From the NCBI GenBank assembly GCA_001692895.1, contig KV748258.1, positions 124,001-188,000 on the forward strand: a DNA stretch of 64,000 nt, read 5' to 3'. The position numbers and the translations under genes were made by a program. Every line of letters starts with the position of its first letter. Positions within the stretch are counted from its first letter, which is position 1. Of the stretch, positions 1 through 11,821 are shown in pieces. The notes beneath the pieces were generated by a model. It worked only from the letters and a program-made list of their open reading frames with translations, made no database searches and was not told the DNA's origin. The DNA comes from Cenococcum geophilum 1.58. Lineage: Eukaryota > Ascomycota > Dothideomycetes > Gloniales > Gloniaceae.

Positions 1-2
1 CT

Positions 3-212
3 TCGTTGCGGCTGCCAGCCTATGCGGAGAAAGCAATCGGCATGGATGAAAGCGTTGCCACAATGCGGCCACCGAAGTTGACAAACAGCGATGAGATGGA
101 ATCGGCCCCGCCTCTTCAGATCGTCTCGACCAATGCGTCGAACCCGTATGATGCAAAGCATTACGGTGATGTTAGTGTTTTAGATAGTTTTGGCCAGCAG
201 ACTACGCAGTAG
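3..212 (+). CDS. 3' end of an unidentified protein gene (partial)
   Basis: An open frame enters from the left edge and ends at a TAG at 210-212, giving about 69 C-terminal residues. They are hydrophilic, rich in Ser, Asn, Pro and Met, and end in DSFGQQTTQ. There is no recognisable domain, membrane segment or signal. A disordered C-terminal tail of a larger protein is the natural reading, but the frame is short enough that it could be chance. The next 2 kb hold no convincing gene, so there is no context to help. I do not recognise the family. Confidence 0.4.
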   Translation, partial: SLRLPAYAEKAIGMDESVATMRPPKLTNSDEMESAPPLQIVSTNASNPYDAKHYGDVSVLDSFGQQTTQ

Positions 213-2178
213 TGGTGGTGGTGAGGTGAGGGGGGGCGTTGGAGCGGGGGTTTTTGATGGCATATTGGCGCTAAAACATTTTGGCGCTCTGGGGTTTAGT
301 GCTGCGTAGTTGTGGGATTATTTATGTTTACTTTCACTAGGGTATTTTTTAGAGGGGAAAGCTTTCTCTTCTTTCCACTCGAACTTGAGCTTTCTCTCAC
401 TCCCCCTCCACAGTACTTGTCTTCCCCTTCCCCTCTTTCTTCATATCTTCTCTTACCATCTATTCCGGGCACGCATAAAGACTGTTGGGAGTTAGGCAGG
501 GCGTTATTGGTTTTATTTTTGTCTTAGGAGGAGCTCTGATTTCATCAGTCTTCCTCTCCATCACCTATCTCATTCTTCCTTTGCCACCTTTCAACTTCTT
601 TCCTTCACCTGTCACTCGCTCCCCGCTTGGCGGTGGAAGCAGAAACAGAATCTGGAGCATGCTTCTTTGTGTTTGGAGGTTTTGAGAATAGTCATCTAGG
701 TAGTATGTACATTGTCGGATGCGTCCCATTGAAACAAAATCTCTGAATCTAGATACTACTTTTGTGACGTTTATTTAAGTAACATTTGCACACAATATCG
801 GTTAGCCAGGTAGCCAGGTATTGTGTGTAATTGCAAATTCAAGAAATAGGACACTACTCTTTAAATCACATACTGACGCCATATCCAGATAGCAAATATA
901 AGTCGTCCGGAGAGAGCGCGTTTTAGTTTCCATTTTAATGAAATGAATTATTCGGACAGTTAGATGGTCGAAATTGACACTTTAGGTTCGTAACATGACG
1001 CACTTCCGTGACCCGCAACACGGCCTTCCCAGATCTTAATCCACCTTATCTGATCCAGTCAAGCGGCACATCACCTGAAATCCCACGCTACCCCTGCAAT
1101 AAGATGTGGGGGAGGATATATTTCTCCCACATACATTTCCTCCAAGTGTCCCATCTTTTTGGCATGGAATAATCCTCAGTGCTATCATGACATCAAAAGC
1201 ATCTCTTAGACTGAATGCGCCCAACAAAGCCGGTATCACACGGGATATATAAGGGCTCGTTGGTTGCAAAGGCGTCAGATTGAAAAGTCCGGTAGAAAGA
1301 ACGCGTTCCTTCCTAATTTGGCACGCGTCTGTGGCACGGCCGTATGCAATATGGAGGAATGTGGAGCTTCAAGCTCCATATTAAAATGACGCCAAGAGCT
1401 CCATTCCGACTACTTACCTAGGTAGCACAGCTAAAGTGCCAAGTTATAGCGTTTCTTTTGGCGGTGAAAGAAATATAAGTGGCGGGTTGGTCCCGGCATA
1501 TGCGTCGGCATCGACCTATGCGAGCCTCTTCTAAGCCGTATTGGTGGTGCCTTTCATCTCCAAGGAATAACGATGAGAATCATTATTACCAACACAGTAG
1601 CGACCTTCAGCTCTTGTATGCATCTATTTAGGTAAGCGTCTTTTTGCTATGATGTCTGACAAAACCCTACTTTACTTCTAAAGCACAGACGCGTTGGGGT
1701 TATAGCGTAAAGAGTTTATTGTAGATGGTTTAATGACCCCAGCCTCCAAGCATTTCCCTTAACTGATAGTATAACACTTCTCTCGTGAATTTTTTTTGCC
1801 TCTGGCTTCCCGAAGAAGCCGATAAAGTCGCTGACAGGATTTATGAACATACGAATTCTTTAGATTTCGTGCATAGTACTAGTAGAACATTTAGCAAATT
1901 CTCTTCCGGCTTGGTCGCAGACCCTAACCAAGGGAGTGTTCAAGACTTGAGTTGAGCTTGAGAACCGCTGTAGAATCGGACACACTGGCCTCGAGTTCAC
2001 ACGCAAAAGAGCCGGTGGTAAATGCAGTTGTCTTTCAAATTGAGAAGAGTTTTTATATGAAGTCTTATTTGATTTCTAGTGGTGTAGCATTCATTAAGCT
2101 TGTTACTCCTACATTGCACCAACTCAGCAGAAATCTGGGTGATAAAAGCTTTTAAGATAACGTCCTCTTGAAGGTAGC
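213..2178. other. Gene-free stretch of about 2 kb
   Basis: No coding frame here looks real: those present are short and lack splice-supported extensions. There are pyrimidine-rich runs at about 360-610. A perfect 17-base palindrome lies at 1362-1378 (TGGAGCTT, C, AAGCTCCA), nested in a longer imperfect hairpin with AATATGGAG at 1349-1357 and CTCCATATT at 1375-1383. Two ACGCGT motifs lie 22 bp apart at 1301 and 1323. Confidence 0.5.
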
Positions 2179-3297
2179 CTAGTAATCATAGAAACCTTTC
2201 CCGCTTTTCTTGCCCAACCAGCCTGCGTCAACCATCTTCTTCAGAAGTACTGCAGGCCGGTATTTTGAGTCACCAGTGTCCTCATATAGCACTTTCATGA
2301 TAGCCAAGCATGTATCAATGCCAATAAAATCCGCAAGTTGCAGTGGTCCCATCGGTACGTTGGTCCCGTTTTTCATTATGCTGTCGATGGCCTCTTTCGT
2401 TCCTACGTTAGTTTCCAAGCAGATGATAGCTTCGTTAATATATGGCATTAAGATTCTATTTGCTAGGAATCCAGGAGAGTCCACGCTCTTTGAGGGTATT
2501 TTGCCCATCTTCTTGCAAAACTCGATTGCGGTGTCGATTGTGTCTTGGGATGTCTGTAAACCTGTGATAATTTCTACGCCTTTCTGAACCGGGACAGGGT
2601 TCATAAAATGCGTGCTTATGACACGAGAGGACACTGAGAGATCCGTGGGGTCTTTTGTGGTTGCTGCGGCGATCCTTGTGATGGAGATGGAAGAGGTGTT
2701 AGTTGCGAGGATGGCATGAGAGGGGCAGATCTGAGCGAGCTGGGAGAATATCTTCGTTTTAAGGTCGGGGATTTCCTACAAAAGTATCAGCCCTGAAGAG
2801 TAAGACCTGCTGAGAGCTTGGCCGTACTGGAACAGCCTCAACGACAAAGTCAACATCTGAGAGATCGTCCAGCGTGGTGCTCGTGATCAGTCGTTCCCGA
2901 GCTGCTGTCGCATCTTCTTTCGAAATCCGCTGCTTCGATACATCTTTCTCAAGAAGTTTCTCTAAGTTGGGTCAGTCTACTGATGCAATTGAGCTATGGA
3001 AGAGTATTGTACCAGCAAACTTTAAACCTTTATCGATTGAAGCCTGAGAGGTATCTATTAATTTTACGGGAACTAAAGCTTTTTGTGCTGCAACTAAGGC
3101 AATGCCTAGACCCTGAATTTAGTCAATTAAGGGCAGCTTTGTCGCTTGATTTCCTAGCTCACCATTTGACCAGCCCCAATAACGCCCAGCTTCTTAACTT
3201 CAGCAGCAGCTCTCACAGAGAGAGTTGAGCTGAAGCTTCGGCATTGCGCCCTTGAGGCGGAGCGTAGGACCTGTCTTGAAGATGCTGAAAATGACAT
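2179..3297 (-). CDS. Mitochondrial 3-hydroxyacyl-CoA (3-hydroxybutyryl-CoA) dehydrogenase
   Basis: NAD-dependent oxidation of L-3-hydroxyacyl-CoA to 3-ketoacyl-CoA, the third step of beta-oxidation, probably in the mitochondrial matrix. Four exons (3297-3163, 3112-3013, 2961-2828, 2775-2179) join in frame to 321 aa, close to the usual family length. The N-terminus is rich in Arg and Ser and acid-free, like a mitochondrial presequence. The Rossmann motif GxGxxG lies at residues 41-46 (GAGQMG) and is split by intron 1. The catalytic His-Glu pair is H179 in THFMNPVP and E191 in VEIITG, with the same 12-residue spacing as in human HADH. The C-terminus carries [15 protein letters not shown] and ends in KSGKGFYDY. 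The start was chosen because it begins the presequence. It is head to head with swi1, start codons about 210 bp apart. Family certain; chain-length preference unknown. Confidence 0.93.
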
Positions 3298-3507
3298 TTT
3301 GAGGCGTGAAGAATGTACTTCTGGTATTACATGTGACGAAGGGAAATATGAAGCTCTTCGGTGAAGGTAGCGCCCGTACCTCGGATCAACTGCGTCACGG
3401 AACGTGGTGGGGTCTTGGCAGGTTTGCATTCTCGCGTTTCGACGCGTCTTTCTAGAAGTTCGCGTTCCGAGCTCATCCAACCTCAGTCTTAGCGACATAT
3501 CACAACT
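3298..3507. promoter_or_regulatory. Divergent promoter between the 3-hydroxyacyl-CoA dehydrogenase and swi1
   Basis: Only 210 bp separate the two start codons, so both promoters and 5' leaders must lie here. An ACGCGT core (MluI cell-cycle box, the MBF site in yeasts) lies at 3442-3447, about 60 bp before the swi1 ATG. CGCGTTT (3433-3439) and a further CGCGTT (about 3461) flank it. A role in G1/S expression is inference. Confidence 0.6.
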
Positions 3508-6500
3508 ATGGCACAAGGAACTCTTGATGAGTGGGCTCAGCCTGTTGTTGATCCAGAGGTTCGGGCCTTCATCTACAGTCTAGTTACTGCTGTAAGTTTG
3601 CCCTTTTCTGTGACAATTGAGTCTTAACTAACAAGACTTACAGATCGGAGGAGCCAATTCTGGAGAAGACGGCCGATATGTACTCGGAGATGATGCGCTT
3701 GCATGTTTGAAGGATTTAATAAGATGGATCCGACTTTACGATCAGAGATTGAATCGACTCGATGTCGCCAGGTGTCTGGCGGAGGCCAATCTGGTGAAGG
3801 GAGATCTGTTGGAAATACTTGCCAAATACTCAGAGAAAGTGACAGTGGACAAACTGAAGCACAAAATTGCACTCGCATGCTGTATGTAGTCCCAAATTCC
3901 CCCGAAGGTAATGACTAACACCTCTCAGTGGAGCTCCTCGTGCCTTTGACATGGCCTGTCGAAATCGATGCCCTAGAAGCCACAGTAAACCACCACCGAC
4001 ACGCCCCCTTCTTACAATTAGCGCAGGTTGGCTACAAGAGAGCAATAATCCAGTATGACGCAGTAAAAATCCTACAGACAGCGGTGCGCATCGCACTTCC
4101 TTCCATGGCGGAACCTAGAAAGGAGAGAACACAGCGAGATGAAGGCATAATTCGTCTTGTCCTATACTTCATCCGCAACGTTGCAATGATTTCACAGCCT
4201 CAAAACCTCCCAGTCGATGGAGACGAAGCTGAAGTTTCACGATCAGCAACAATTGATGCATTCCACTGCCAAGATATCTTTCAGGTTCTTTTGACAGTTG
4301 CCTCAAGCATGGGAGATGAGTTTGTGTCGCAGGACGTCGTGATCCTTGAAATATTGTTTCATCTTTTAAAGGGTGTGGATGTCGAGAAGCTCTTCATGGA
4401 AGAGCAAAAGCTAGCTAGCACGAATACCGACGAGCTGAAGAGTTTAATCCAGAAAGAGAAGGCCATGCTTGCGGGATATGCTCGACATGCTCCGACAAGA
4501 CACAACCGATTTGGCACTATGATATGGGTAAAAAGAGACGATGACAGAGTTTCTACAATTTCCGGTCAGGATGTTCTTGGAAAGGCACAAAAAAGTATGC
4601 AGAAGATGGATAAGACTAAAAAATGGAACAAACCACGACACCGAGGTCCAAATAAAGATAATGAAGGAAGTCTAGAGGAATTTGATTTAGCAGTACCAAT
4701 CTCATCTTCCGCACGGCAACACCTCCGAGCGTTTGTGGAGGAGTTTCTAGACTCATCTTTTAACCCTCTATTCACACATTTACGAAAGGCTATAGAACGT
4801 GAGGAGGGACGAGTTGAAGCACGATACCCACGCCAATATTTTTATCTCGTCTCCTGGTTCCTCAGAGCTGAATGCACTCGCCGCCGTCGACTAAAGGAGA
4901 AAGCTGCTAATTCGAACGGTTCTACAACACTCAGTGTTGAAGACGAAAGCTTCGGGCTCGTCGCTGGCGTTATGAACCAAGAAACGTTTATCCTTCTGAA
5001 TCGATTTATGCAGAGAAGCCAAGACGATAAAGCATGGCAGGATTTAAATGCTGGGATGAAATGCTTTACTCAAATTCTTCTTACAGTCCAAGAGATGTCC
5101 GAATCAGCTCTAGAAGATGATCAAGAAATCGCCGAAAATATTCAGAATCGTATCTTCTACGAAGAGTCCACCCACGACCGCATCATCACAATCCTTCGGA
5201 GCTACAAGGATCAAGGATTTGGCTATCTTGACGCATGTACCGAGCTATCACACGTTTTCTTGCGCATGCTCGAGCGTTACTCTAAGCAGAATGTCGACCT
5301 ACAAATTCGGTCACGCCGACGTGCGCGGAGGAAACAAAAGGCCGCCGTACAAACTGAAGGTGTAGAAAATGGTGAGGAAGGAAACGCATCAGAGGCTGAG
5401 GACCTTGCAGAAGCTCAGCGCGCCACTACAGAGCGTAAATTCGACTTCGCAAGATTTTCCGCGAAGTTCATGACTCAGAACTGCGTTAACACATTCGTAT
5501 CATTCATCAGATTCTATCATGACCTCAGTGCTGAGCAGCTAAAGCGAGCACACCGCTTTTTCTATCGAGTGGCCTTCAAAATGGAACTTGGCACCATACT
5601 CTACCGCGTCGACATTCTTCAGCTCTTCAATAAAATGATCAAAGGACCGGAGGGACTAGATCCAGATATGCCAGCCTTTAAAGAGTGGGAAGAATTTGTG
5701 CGACATTTTTTCAGGTCGGCAGTTAAGAAGGTTCAAGAGAGGCCAGAATTGGTGCTGGAAATGCTCTTCAGCAAAATTAACGCCACGATGTTCTACCTCG
5801 AACATGGATACGACCGAGAGGTCACTACTCGAGCTCCCAGAGCGCCTGCTGAATTGGAAGTTAAACCAGGCATGGAAAAGACCGAGCAGATTGGAGTAGC
5901 AGTGGGTGTGCTCTTAAACCAGAGCAAAGCGGATGCTCTGAACTGGCTCAAAGATGTCTTATTAACTGCCGCTGATGAACGCAAGAGCTGGGAAGATATG
6001 GATGAGGCTAGGAAAGCCATGACCCAATCTGCAGAAGGAGAAGACCTCACTCGGGAGGCCGAAGAGCAACCGAAGGCACCTTCGATAGGTAAGAGACTAC
6101 TATTCCAGTTCTACATGCTCAGATAGCTGATCCTATATAGTTGTCAAACCCGATAACGATGAACGCCGCATTGCTATGTATAAAGACAATAAGTTGCGCC
6201 TCCTAATGCAACTTGTTGGTTTCCAAAGACTCGGCCTGGACGATGACCCAGAAGCCAGTTGGATCATTCCGTCCTTCATCTCCGCATCTGAATTGACAGA
6301 AAGCGTTGATCTTATCCGTAAATTCGAATTCGATCCGCCTATTTATGAAAATGGAAAGACTGCCGAAGACTTCCTCCGCAGCAAAGCCGCGGCTCGGAGA
6401 CGTCGAGCCTCCTTCGACGATGATTCAGAAGGTGAAGGCGGATCTCAGGGTGAAGAAGATTTCGAATTTCCTGCCGGGGGACCTACAACCCGAAAATCGG

Positions 6501-7162
6501 ACACGCTAGAAGAGCTAAAGAACCGTCGACGACGGCGACGCAGGCGGAGTGAAACACAGGAGCTCGATGATGAAGAGAAAGACCGAAGAGCAGAGGCGAG
6601 GCGGAAAGCAGATCTAGAGAAGAGAAGGAAGATTAAGAGCGACATGTTTGTACATGATTCAGATGACGAGACTGATGATGAGCGGGACAAAGCGTTCTTT
6701 GCAAAAGAGGAAGAGATACGCGAGGCAGCTGGGAGGAGCATATTGAAGGCGCTCACAGAGGGAATATCAAACGAGAAGGGATCAAAGAAAAGAAAGTCCA
6801 CGAGAGAACGAAAGAAAAGTCGGAAGAGGAGAAAGGAATCAGAGCTTGAGTCAGAAGCTGATGATAGCGGAGAGGAAGATGATGTTGTGAGTATTAGCAG
6901 CAAGGCCTCCTCTGCCAGAATAGGGGATATGCTGGGACTGGACAGTGATGTGGACGAAGCTACCGACACGCCTTTCTCGTCGCAGCAGCATGGGAATCAT
7001 GCTAGTAATCGAGATGCCTCAGTTGAGATATCTAAACCCGCCTCAGCAGCAAAGGAAGATGCTATTATGTTAGACGAGGAGGATGAGGATGCTGCTCCTG
7101 TTCGAAGGCCTGTTGCGAGGAATATGAGGGCTGGGTTTATCATTGATAGCGACTCGGAGTAG
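3508..7162 (+). CDS. swi1: Replication fork protection protein Swi1/Tof1 (TIMELESS)
   Basis: Swi1/Tof1 pairs with Swi3/Csm3 and travels with the replisome, stabilising stalled forks, coupling helicase to polymerase and mediating the S-phase checkpoint. Four exons (3508-3591, 3644-3881, 3929-6088, 6141-7162) join in frame to 1167 aa, the usual size. The N-terminal TIMELESS domain opens with VRAFIYSLVTAIGG and continues through DALACLKDLIRWIRLYD and VPLTWPVE, all typical of the family. A conserved helical segment around RFSAKFMTQNCVNTFVSF is also present. The C-terminal third is highly charged: a run of eight arginines near residue 955, several acidic patches and KKRK clusters that suit nuclear import, ending in FIIDSDSE. 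The partner gene swi3 lies about 38 kb downstream in this window. Confidence 0.95.
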
Positions 7163-7579
7163 GTTATCGGTTTTGAGGTTTTAAGTTTGTCATGGTGGCC
7201 TGGGAATACATGGTATTGGCGTCGTAAGGAGTCAGGATCAGATACCCAAGCAAGATGCCTTTCTCATTCAGTATTTGGAGACACTATGGTGACCATAACC
7301 CCATCATGAAAATTAGCTAACGGGCTGAATCTACCCCCTACCTCTTGCGCGATGACGCCGGCCGAAAGCTGAAAGATGCCAGTATGTAGTGAAGTCTTTG
7401 AAGAGAGTGAAGCATGACCGCAGCTAATTTAAAAATGTATTCACCTAGCTCATTAGCTCTGCACTCGAAGACCGGCCTGCGCCTTCCCTCTTCACTCTTG
7501 CCTTGATTGCTAACAAGTCCATGTAACATCACCAACCAAGTGAGTCCTCCGGCCATCACTTTAATATCTTCGAAGGACC
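7163..7579. other. Intergenic region with a possible 5' leader intron
   Basis: No coding frame. A strong donor (AAgtgagt, about 7540) and acceptor (ctagacag, ending near 7600) bracket the first ATG of the next gene, so the leader of that gene may be spliced. Confidence 0.4.
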
Positions 7580-9433
7580 ATGCTTACCTATCTAGACAGG
7601 CAAAAGTTCGAAGAAATTCGGGCCAAGTGGGAAGCAGCTCAACCCAAAAAACAGCAGCAAACAGGCAGAATGCCTGGCCGCAAAGAGAGGCCTTCTGAGG
7701 CCTACCAACCCCTAGACATCGACAATGACGGCCGAAATCGCAAGCCCCGGAGATTCAGCTCTATCGCCTCCTTCATCTCACCGCCTAATTCTTTCATGAC
7801 GAAGGCCTTTTCTAGACGAAAGCAGCCAGCTCGGAGTTCTGTTGCCAATACTTCGATGACTACACTTATGAACGTAAGCGAAGCAGAGAGACTATTATCC
7901 GCGAGCCGTCAGCCTTCGGAGGACTCAGGCCTCTCTCCAATCAAGTACTCACCTGTCAGATATGACCCAGTTAGAGAGGAAACAGATTGGCAGAACTCAC
8001 GGAAAGCCCTACCGAGAAGCCAGACCATGAGCAACATCCCAGTCCCAACTAAAAACCGCACTTCTTCTGGAGCTGCATCAATCACACAATCCTGCTCCTC
8101 TACCAATCTGCCTCGTAGTCGAATCCCGACACCAATCCACTATCCTGACCAACTAGCGGCTAAGCACATTGCAGCAGGAAAGGCGTTCGCTAGTGCTAGT
8201 GAATCTCCTGTGAAAGCATTTCAGCGATCTCACACCCCGCCAAATCTGCTAGGTGATGTTAACAAGCAAAGGCCAGCATTCATGATTCCACGAAAAGCGA
8301 TTTACAAAGAAAGAACTCTACCCACGCCGACCAAGCCATCGAATAAGGAGAGTATGAGGAGGGTAGGGAAAGTTAAGGAATACTCGCCATTGGAAGATAG
8401 AATTACGAGACGAGATAGTAAATCTATGGCGAGCAAGTCGATAGCACAAACGGAAGAGAATCAAGACATTGACTCTAAAGCTAGAGGCAAACAACCAGGA
8501 CGGAGGACACCGGTACTGAGCGAGATCAACAAATCGAACACAAACGAGGGGATACGAACGCCAGCCACAGTGAAGTGCTACCAACCAGCTTCCAAGCCCA
8601 TGACCAAACCCCCTCAACTGTCATCTAGTCACGAGATTACCCGAGTAAAGCCCATGGGTCCGCGCAATCCACCTACTCCGCCCCAGCCCAAAACTCCAGG
8701 CGCTCCGGCAATATCAGGTCTAGACGTTTTCGCAACAAAATTCACTACAGCGATTCGTAAAAAGTCGCAGTTCAGCCCCCAAAGTGACTGTAGTACACCG
8801 TCGCAAGCCCCGGCAAGATTGGTTCGGGAGGTGCGTTCCAGGAGTGATCCTGTACCGCCTGTACCGCCTGTACCGCTCATTCCTGCCCAATACTGCACGC
8901 CCACATCGGAAACCAAAGAGGATGAGGGTGTAGAACCCCCCGAAGTTGCTAACATGTTCCAGATCAGCCAAAGCCAGACTTCACGGTACTGGAGTGGTCG
9001 CTTCACGTCACTCTCTGACCGTTTTCGCAACGACACCTTTGATGTTGAAATGCGACCGATTGACGAGGCTAGTAATCACAGCAACAGATCTTCTGAAGAG
9101 CGCAGGGGTCGTGAAGTGTTCAAGGAGCTATCTGGGCTTTGCATGACTAAGGAGGCCAAGGATAGTTTGCGAGTTAGTGATTTCCACGAAGGATCTCCTC
9201 CGAATAATCGAGACCCTCCTAACTGAGCGAGTGACGAAAATTAGGAATTCCAGATGAAATATGCAATGACGAATAAGGTGACATCTCTAATCCCACCACC
9301 AGCACAACCAACAACCGCAGGATTCAGGACCCGGCACATGACCGACTCTTCTTCGGCGGGTTCGAGAGGTACTGGGAGAAAGATATCGTTTATTGATCGT
9401 CTTATTGGGAAGAACAGGAAGTCGAGCACGTAG
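7580..9433 (+). CDS. Disordered Pro/Ser/Arg-rich protein of unknown function
   Basis: I do not recognise a family. A long frame starts with MLTYLDRQKFEEIRAKW, a short charged helix, then turns low-complexity, with many SP/TP pairs (candidate kinase sites), RRFSSIASF-like basic patches and three tandem PPVP units near residue 430 that resemble SH3 ligands. Two gene models are possible. Read straight, the frame ends at 9226 (548 aa). With a phase-0 intron at 9173-9253 (donor gttagt, branch CCTAAC, acceptor ttccag) it continues to 9433 (590 aa) and ends in RKISFIDRLIGKNRKSST, a plausible conserved-looking tail. I prefer the spliced model. A leader intron would remove the first ATG and move the start to 7670. 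A cytoskeletal or polarity adaptor is conceivable but is only a guess. Confidence 0.65.
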
Positions 9434-10005
9434 GAAAATAAGAATCGGGTGGATGTAAGATGACAGAGGTGCAACACGAGTTATGAATATATGATATGAA
9501 TCAAGTTGGTAGGTAATTGTGGTTCGGGACTAAATGATGCACAATAATGGAGCTTTGCGTTGCAGAACGATGCTGAGCCACGCAATGAGTTAACACCGAT
9601 CAAGCTACAATCAGCGGAGCAGTAATGGGCTTGGGAAAGTCGAAAAGAACTTTATGCAAAGAGTTTGACTGTTGAAGGGTAATTAAAGAAAAGTTATTAT
9701 TACGAGCGTTTGGTTCCTTTGGAAGCTATATCACTTTTCAGTGTTGAGCTACCCAAGTTTCAAGGCTTCTCATGTTTAGACGTAATTAGATCCGACAGCA
9801 AGGCGCAAATGCTGTTCCCAAAAATAATAATTTAGACTAAGTAAATCAACACCGTACCTACCTGCTAGGTGGTATATCATCCCCTTCTCCACCCAAACGC
9901 CGTGCAATGCTTCATGCGCAGTCTATCCGTCCATGCGCCACCATTCCCTAATTCCAAAGATAATGCTTTCAGCATCCCTCTAATACTTATCTAAATCCGA
10001 ATCTC
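9434..10005. other. Convergent 3' intergenic region
   Basis: This AT-rich stretch lies between two converging genes and presumably holds both 3' ends. I see no coding frame, repeat or RNA gene. Confidence 0.5.
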
Positions 10006-11585
10006 TCATTGATCTGGCCTCCTCTTTTTATTAGTAAGATACTGCGAGATCTGCTCGATTCGGTCGACAAAAAGTAACCTCTTCGCATCGCTCTTCCAAG
10101 TCAGCACGCCCAGCGACTTAGCATAGTCCAGCAGATCCTTATATTCGGCCTCGGTGTTGAAGTCTTTCATGAGGTAGCCGGTTGTCGTCCTGATGCGCTC
10201 ACCTTCATATTCCCAAAGCCGGATCTGGTCCATCACAGTGGGTGGCAAGACGGGATTGTTTTTCTGCATCTGCGGGTGCGCGTGTGCTGTCAGGTAATCG
10301 ATGATTTGTGAGGCTTCAATACCGTAGGCGATGGCGCGCTGGACAGATTCTTTGGTCAGTTTGCCTGAGACGAGATTCGGGAAGCGGGTGGTGAGGCGGG
10401 AGAAGAGGTTTAGCACGGCGATTTGGAGAAGCGATGAAGTGTAAGCGTAAAGCCTGTAGTTGGTTTCGATGATGATATAGCCCTTGCCGGTACGGGAAGA
10501 GCGGAGGGCGTTATCGAAGTCGGTGGAGGCGTTTTGGAGGGCTCCGGCGTCGGATGTGAGGGTTGTAGCGAGGCGGGTTGGGTAGAAGCGGGTCGACTCT
10601 TTATTGCGGCGGTAGACGATGCCGAAGTCGTTGAGATCCTCAAGCATTTGGAGTTGCGTATCGGTGAGGTTGGTCGTGCTGTAGTCTTGTCCAAGTTCTA
10701 AACTGCCAAGCATAAAAAGGAAGGAAAGCACATCGACCTCAGACATTCCGAGCTGAATGCCACTGTTAGCCGCTTTGTTCTTCTATAGAAATGAGGGAAA
10801 GTGGTATAGCTTACCCCAGGAGCTTGCTTCAAATAAACAATGAGAAGACTCCAAACTTGAGCATTTACTTCTTGGAGAAGAAACGTAAAGCCAACCTTCG
10901 TTATAGTAACCCCGTGTCGCACATTCACGAAGTTTCCCAGCTCAAGAAGTTTTCTTGTTCCATTGCCTACACTTTGGCCTAAAGCCTGGCCATTCCTCAG
11001 CCCACTCGTAGATCCAACCATGTAGTATAATATCGACTCCCATTGTTCACGAGCGTATTTGTCAAGGAAGGCCACATCGACTTTATGTTTATCTGGGGCG
11101 CTGCAAGGAACTCCAAACGACCTGTGATTTCCTCCACCAGTAAGAGCCTGCCTAAGAGAATTTGCGAAGCCTGTCGAGAGTCGATATGCGAAGACTTTCG
11201 GCGACTCTTGGACAGTAGTCATAATGTGTAAAGATTCAAGAACGGTTATTGCTTGGTCCCTCTCTCTAAGATAAAGTATTAGCTATGCTCTCCGAGTCTT
11301 TGGCTGTGCATACGCTTTAGCATCTGGTCTTATCCACGCGTCTAAGTCGCTGACTGGAAATGGCCCAGTCATGTAAAGCATGGCCATTACGATGGTTTTC
11401 GCTGCAGTAAAGAGTATATTAATGGATAGTTTCACTAAAAGGAATTCCAGCATATACTCACCTAGATGAGGCAGCATGCATCGAAAGACAGCCAGAGCAG
11501 TCGACGGCTGCTGGTACAATTTCTTGTGAGTTGCACCAGGGAGCTGCTCGAGATAATCGAGAGCTTGAGAAGTGGACGCCGACAT
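10006..11585 (-). CDS. tfb2: TFIIH core subunit Tfb2 (p52)
   Basis: Tfb2/p52 anchors and stimulates the XPB/Ssl2 ATPase within TFIIH, for RNA polymerase II promoter opening and nucleotide excision repair. Four exons (11585-11462, 11401-11314, 11265-10815, 10752-10006) join in frame to 469 aa, a little shorter than the yeast protein (513 aa). Family signatures are LDYLEQLPGATHKKLYQQP at the start, FPVSDLDAWIRPDAKA, AREQWESILYYMVGS, VLSFLFMLGSLELGQDYS and a C-terminal block IRLWEYEGERIRTTTGYLM followed by ERIEQ-like residues that bind Ssl2 and Tfb5. Only the full exon chain restores the N-terminal homology. It is head to head with the thioesterase gene (start codons 237 bp apart). Confidence 0.95.
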
Positions 11586-11821
11586 CTTTGGATGTTGGGC
11601 CGTTGTGTGAGGCTGTTACCTGAGTATCATTGTCCTAAAAGATGCTAGACGAAACGCGTTAAGGCGTTTGTAAGTCGACGAAGTCATAATAGAGTAGGAA
11701 GCATCTTACTTGAGCGCGGAGCTTAGTCACTAAATTCCGCTCCTCTCCACGGCGGAACCTTCCTGCCGAGGCTTAGCACAACTCCGATTCCTCAAACAAC
11801 ATATTGGGGAAGCTCGGAGAT
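11586..11821. promoter_or_regulatory. Divergent promoter between tfb2 and the thioesterase
   Basis: 236 bp between the two ATGs. One ACGCGT lies at about 11655, and an imperfect inverted repeat (GGAGCTTAGTC...GCTCC) at about 11720-11745. No TATA box is evident. Confidence 0.5.

Noticed and set aside
6445-6969. Minus-strand Ser-rich frame inside swi1
   Set aside because: It is the reverse complement of the swi1 acidic/basic tail; the Ser runs mirror GAA/GAT-rich codons.
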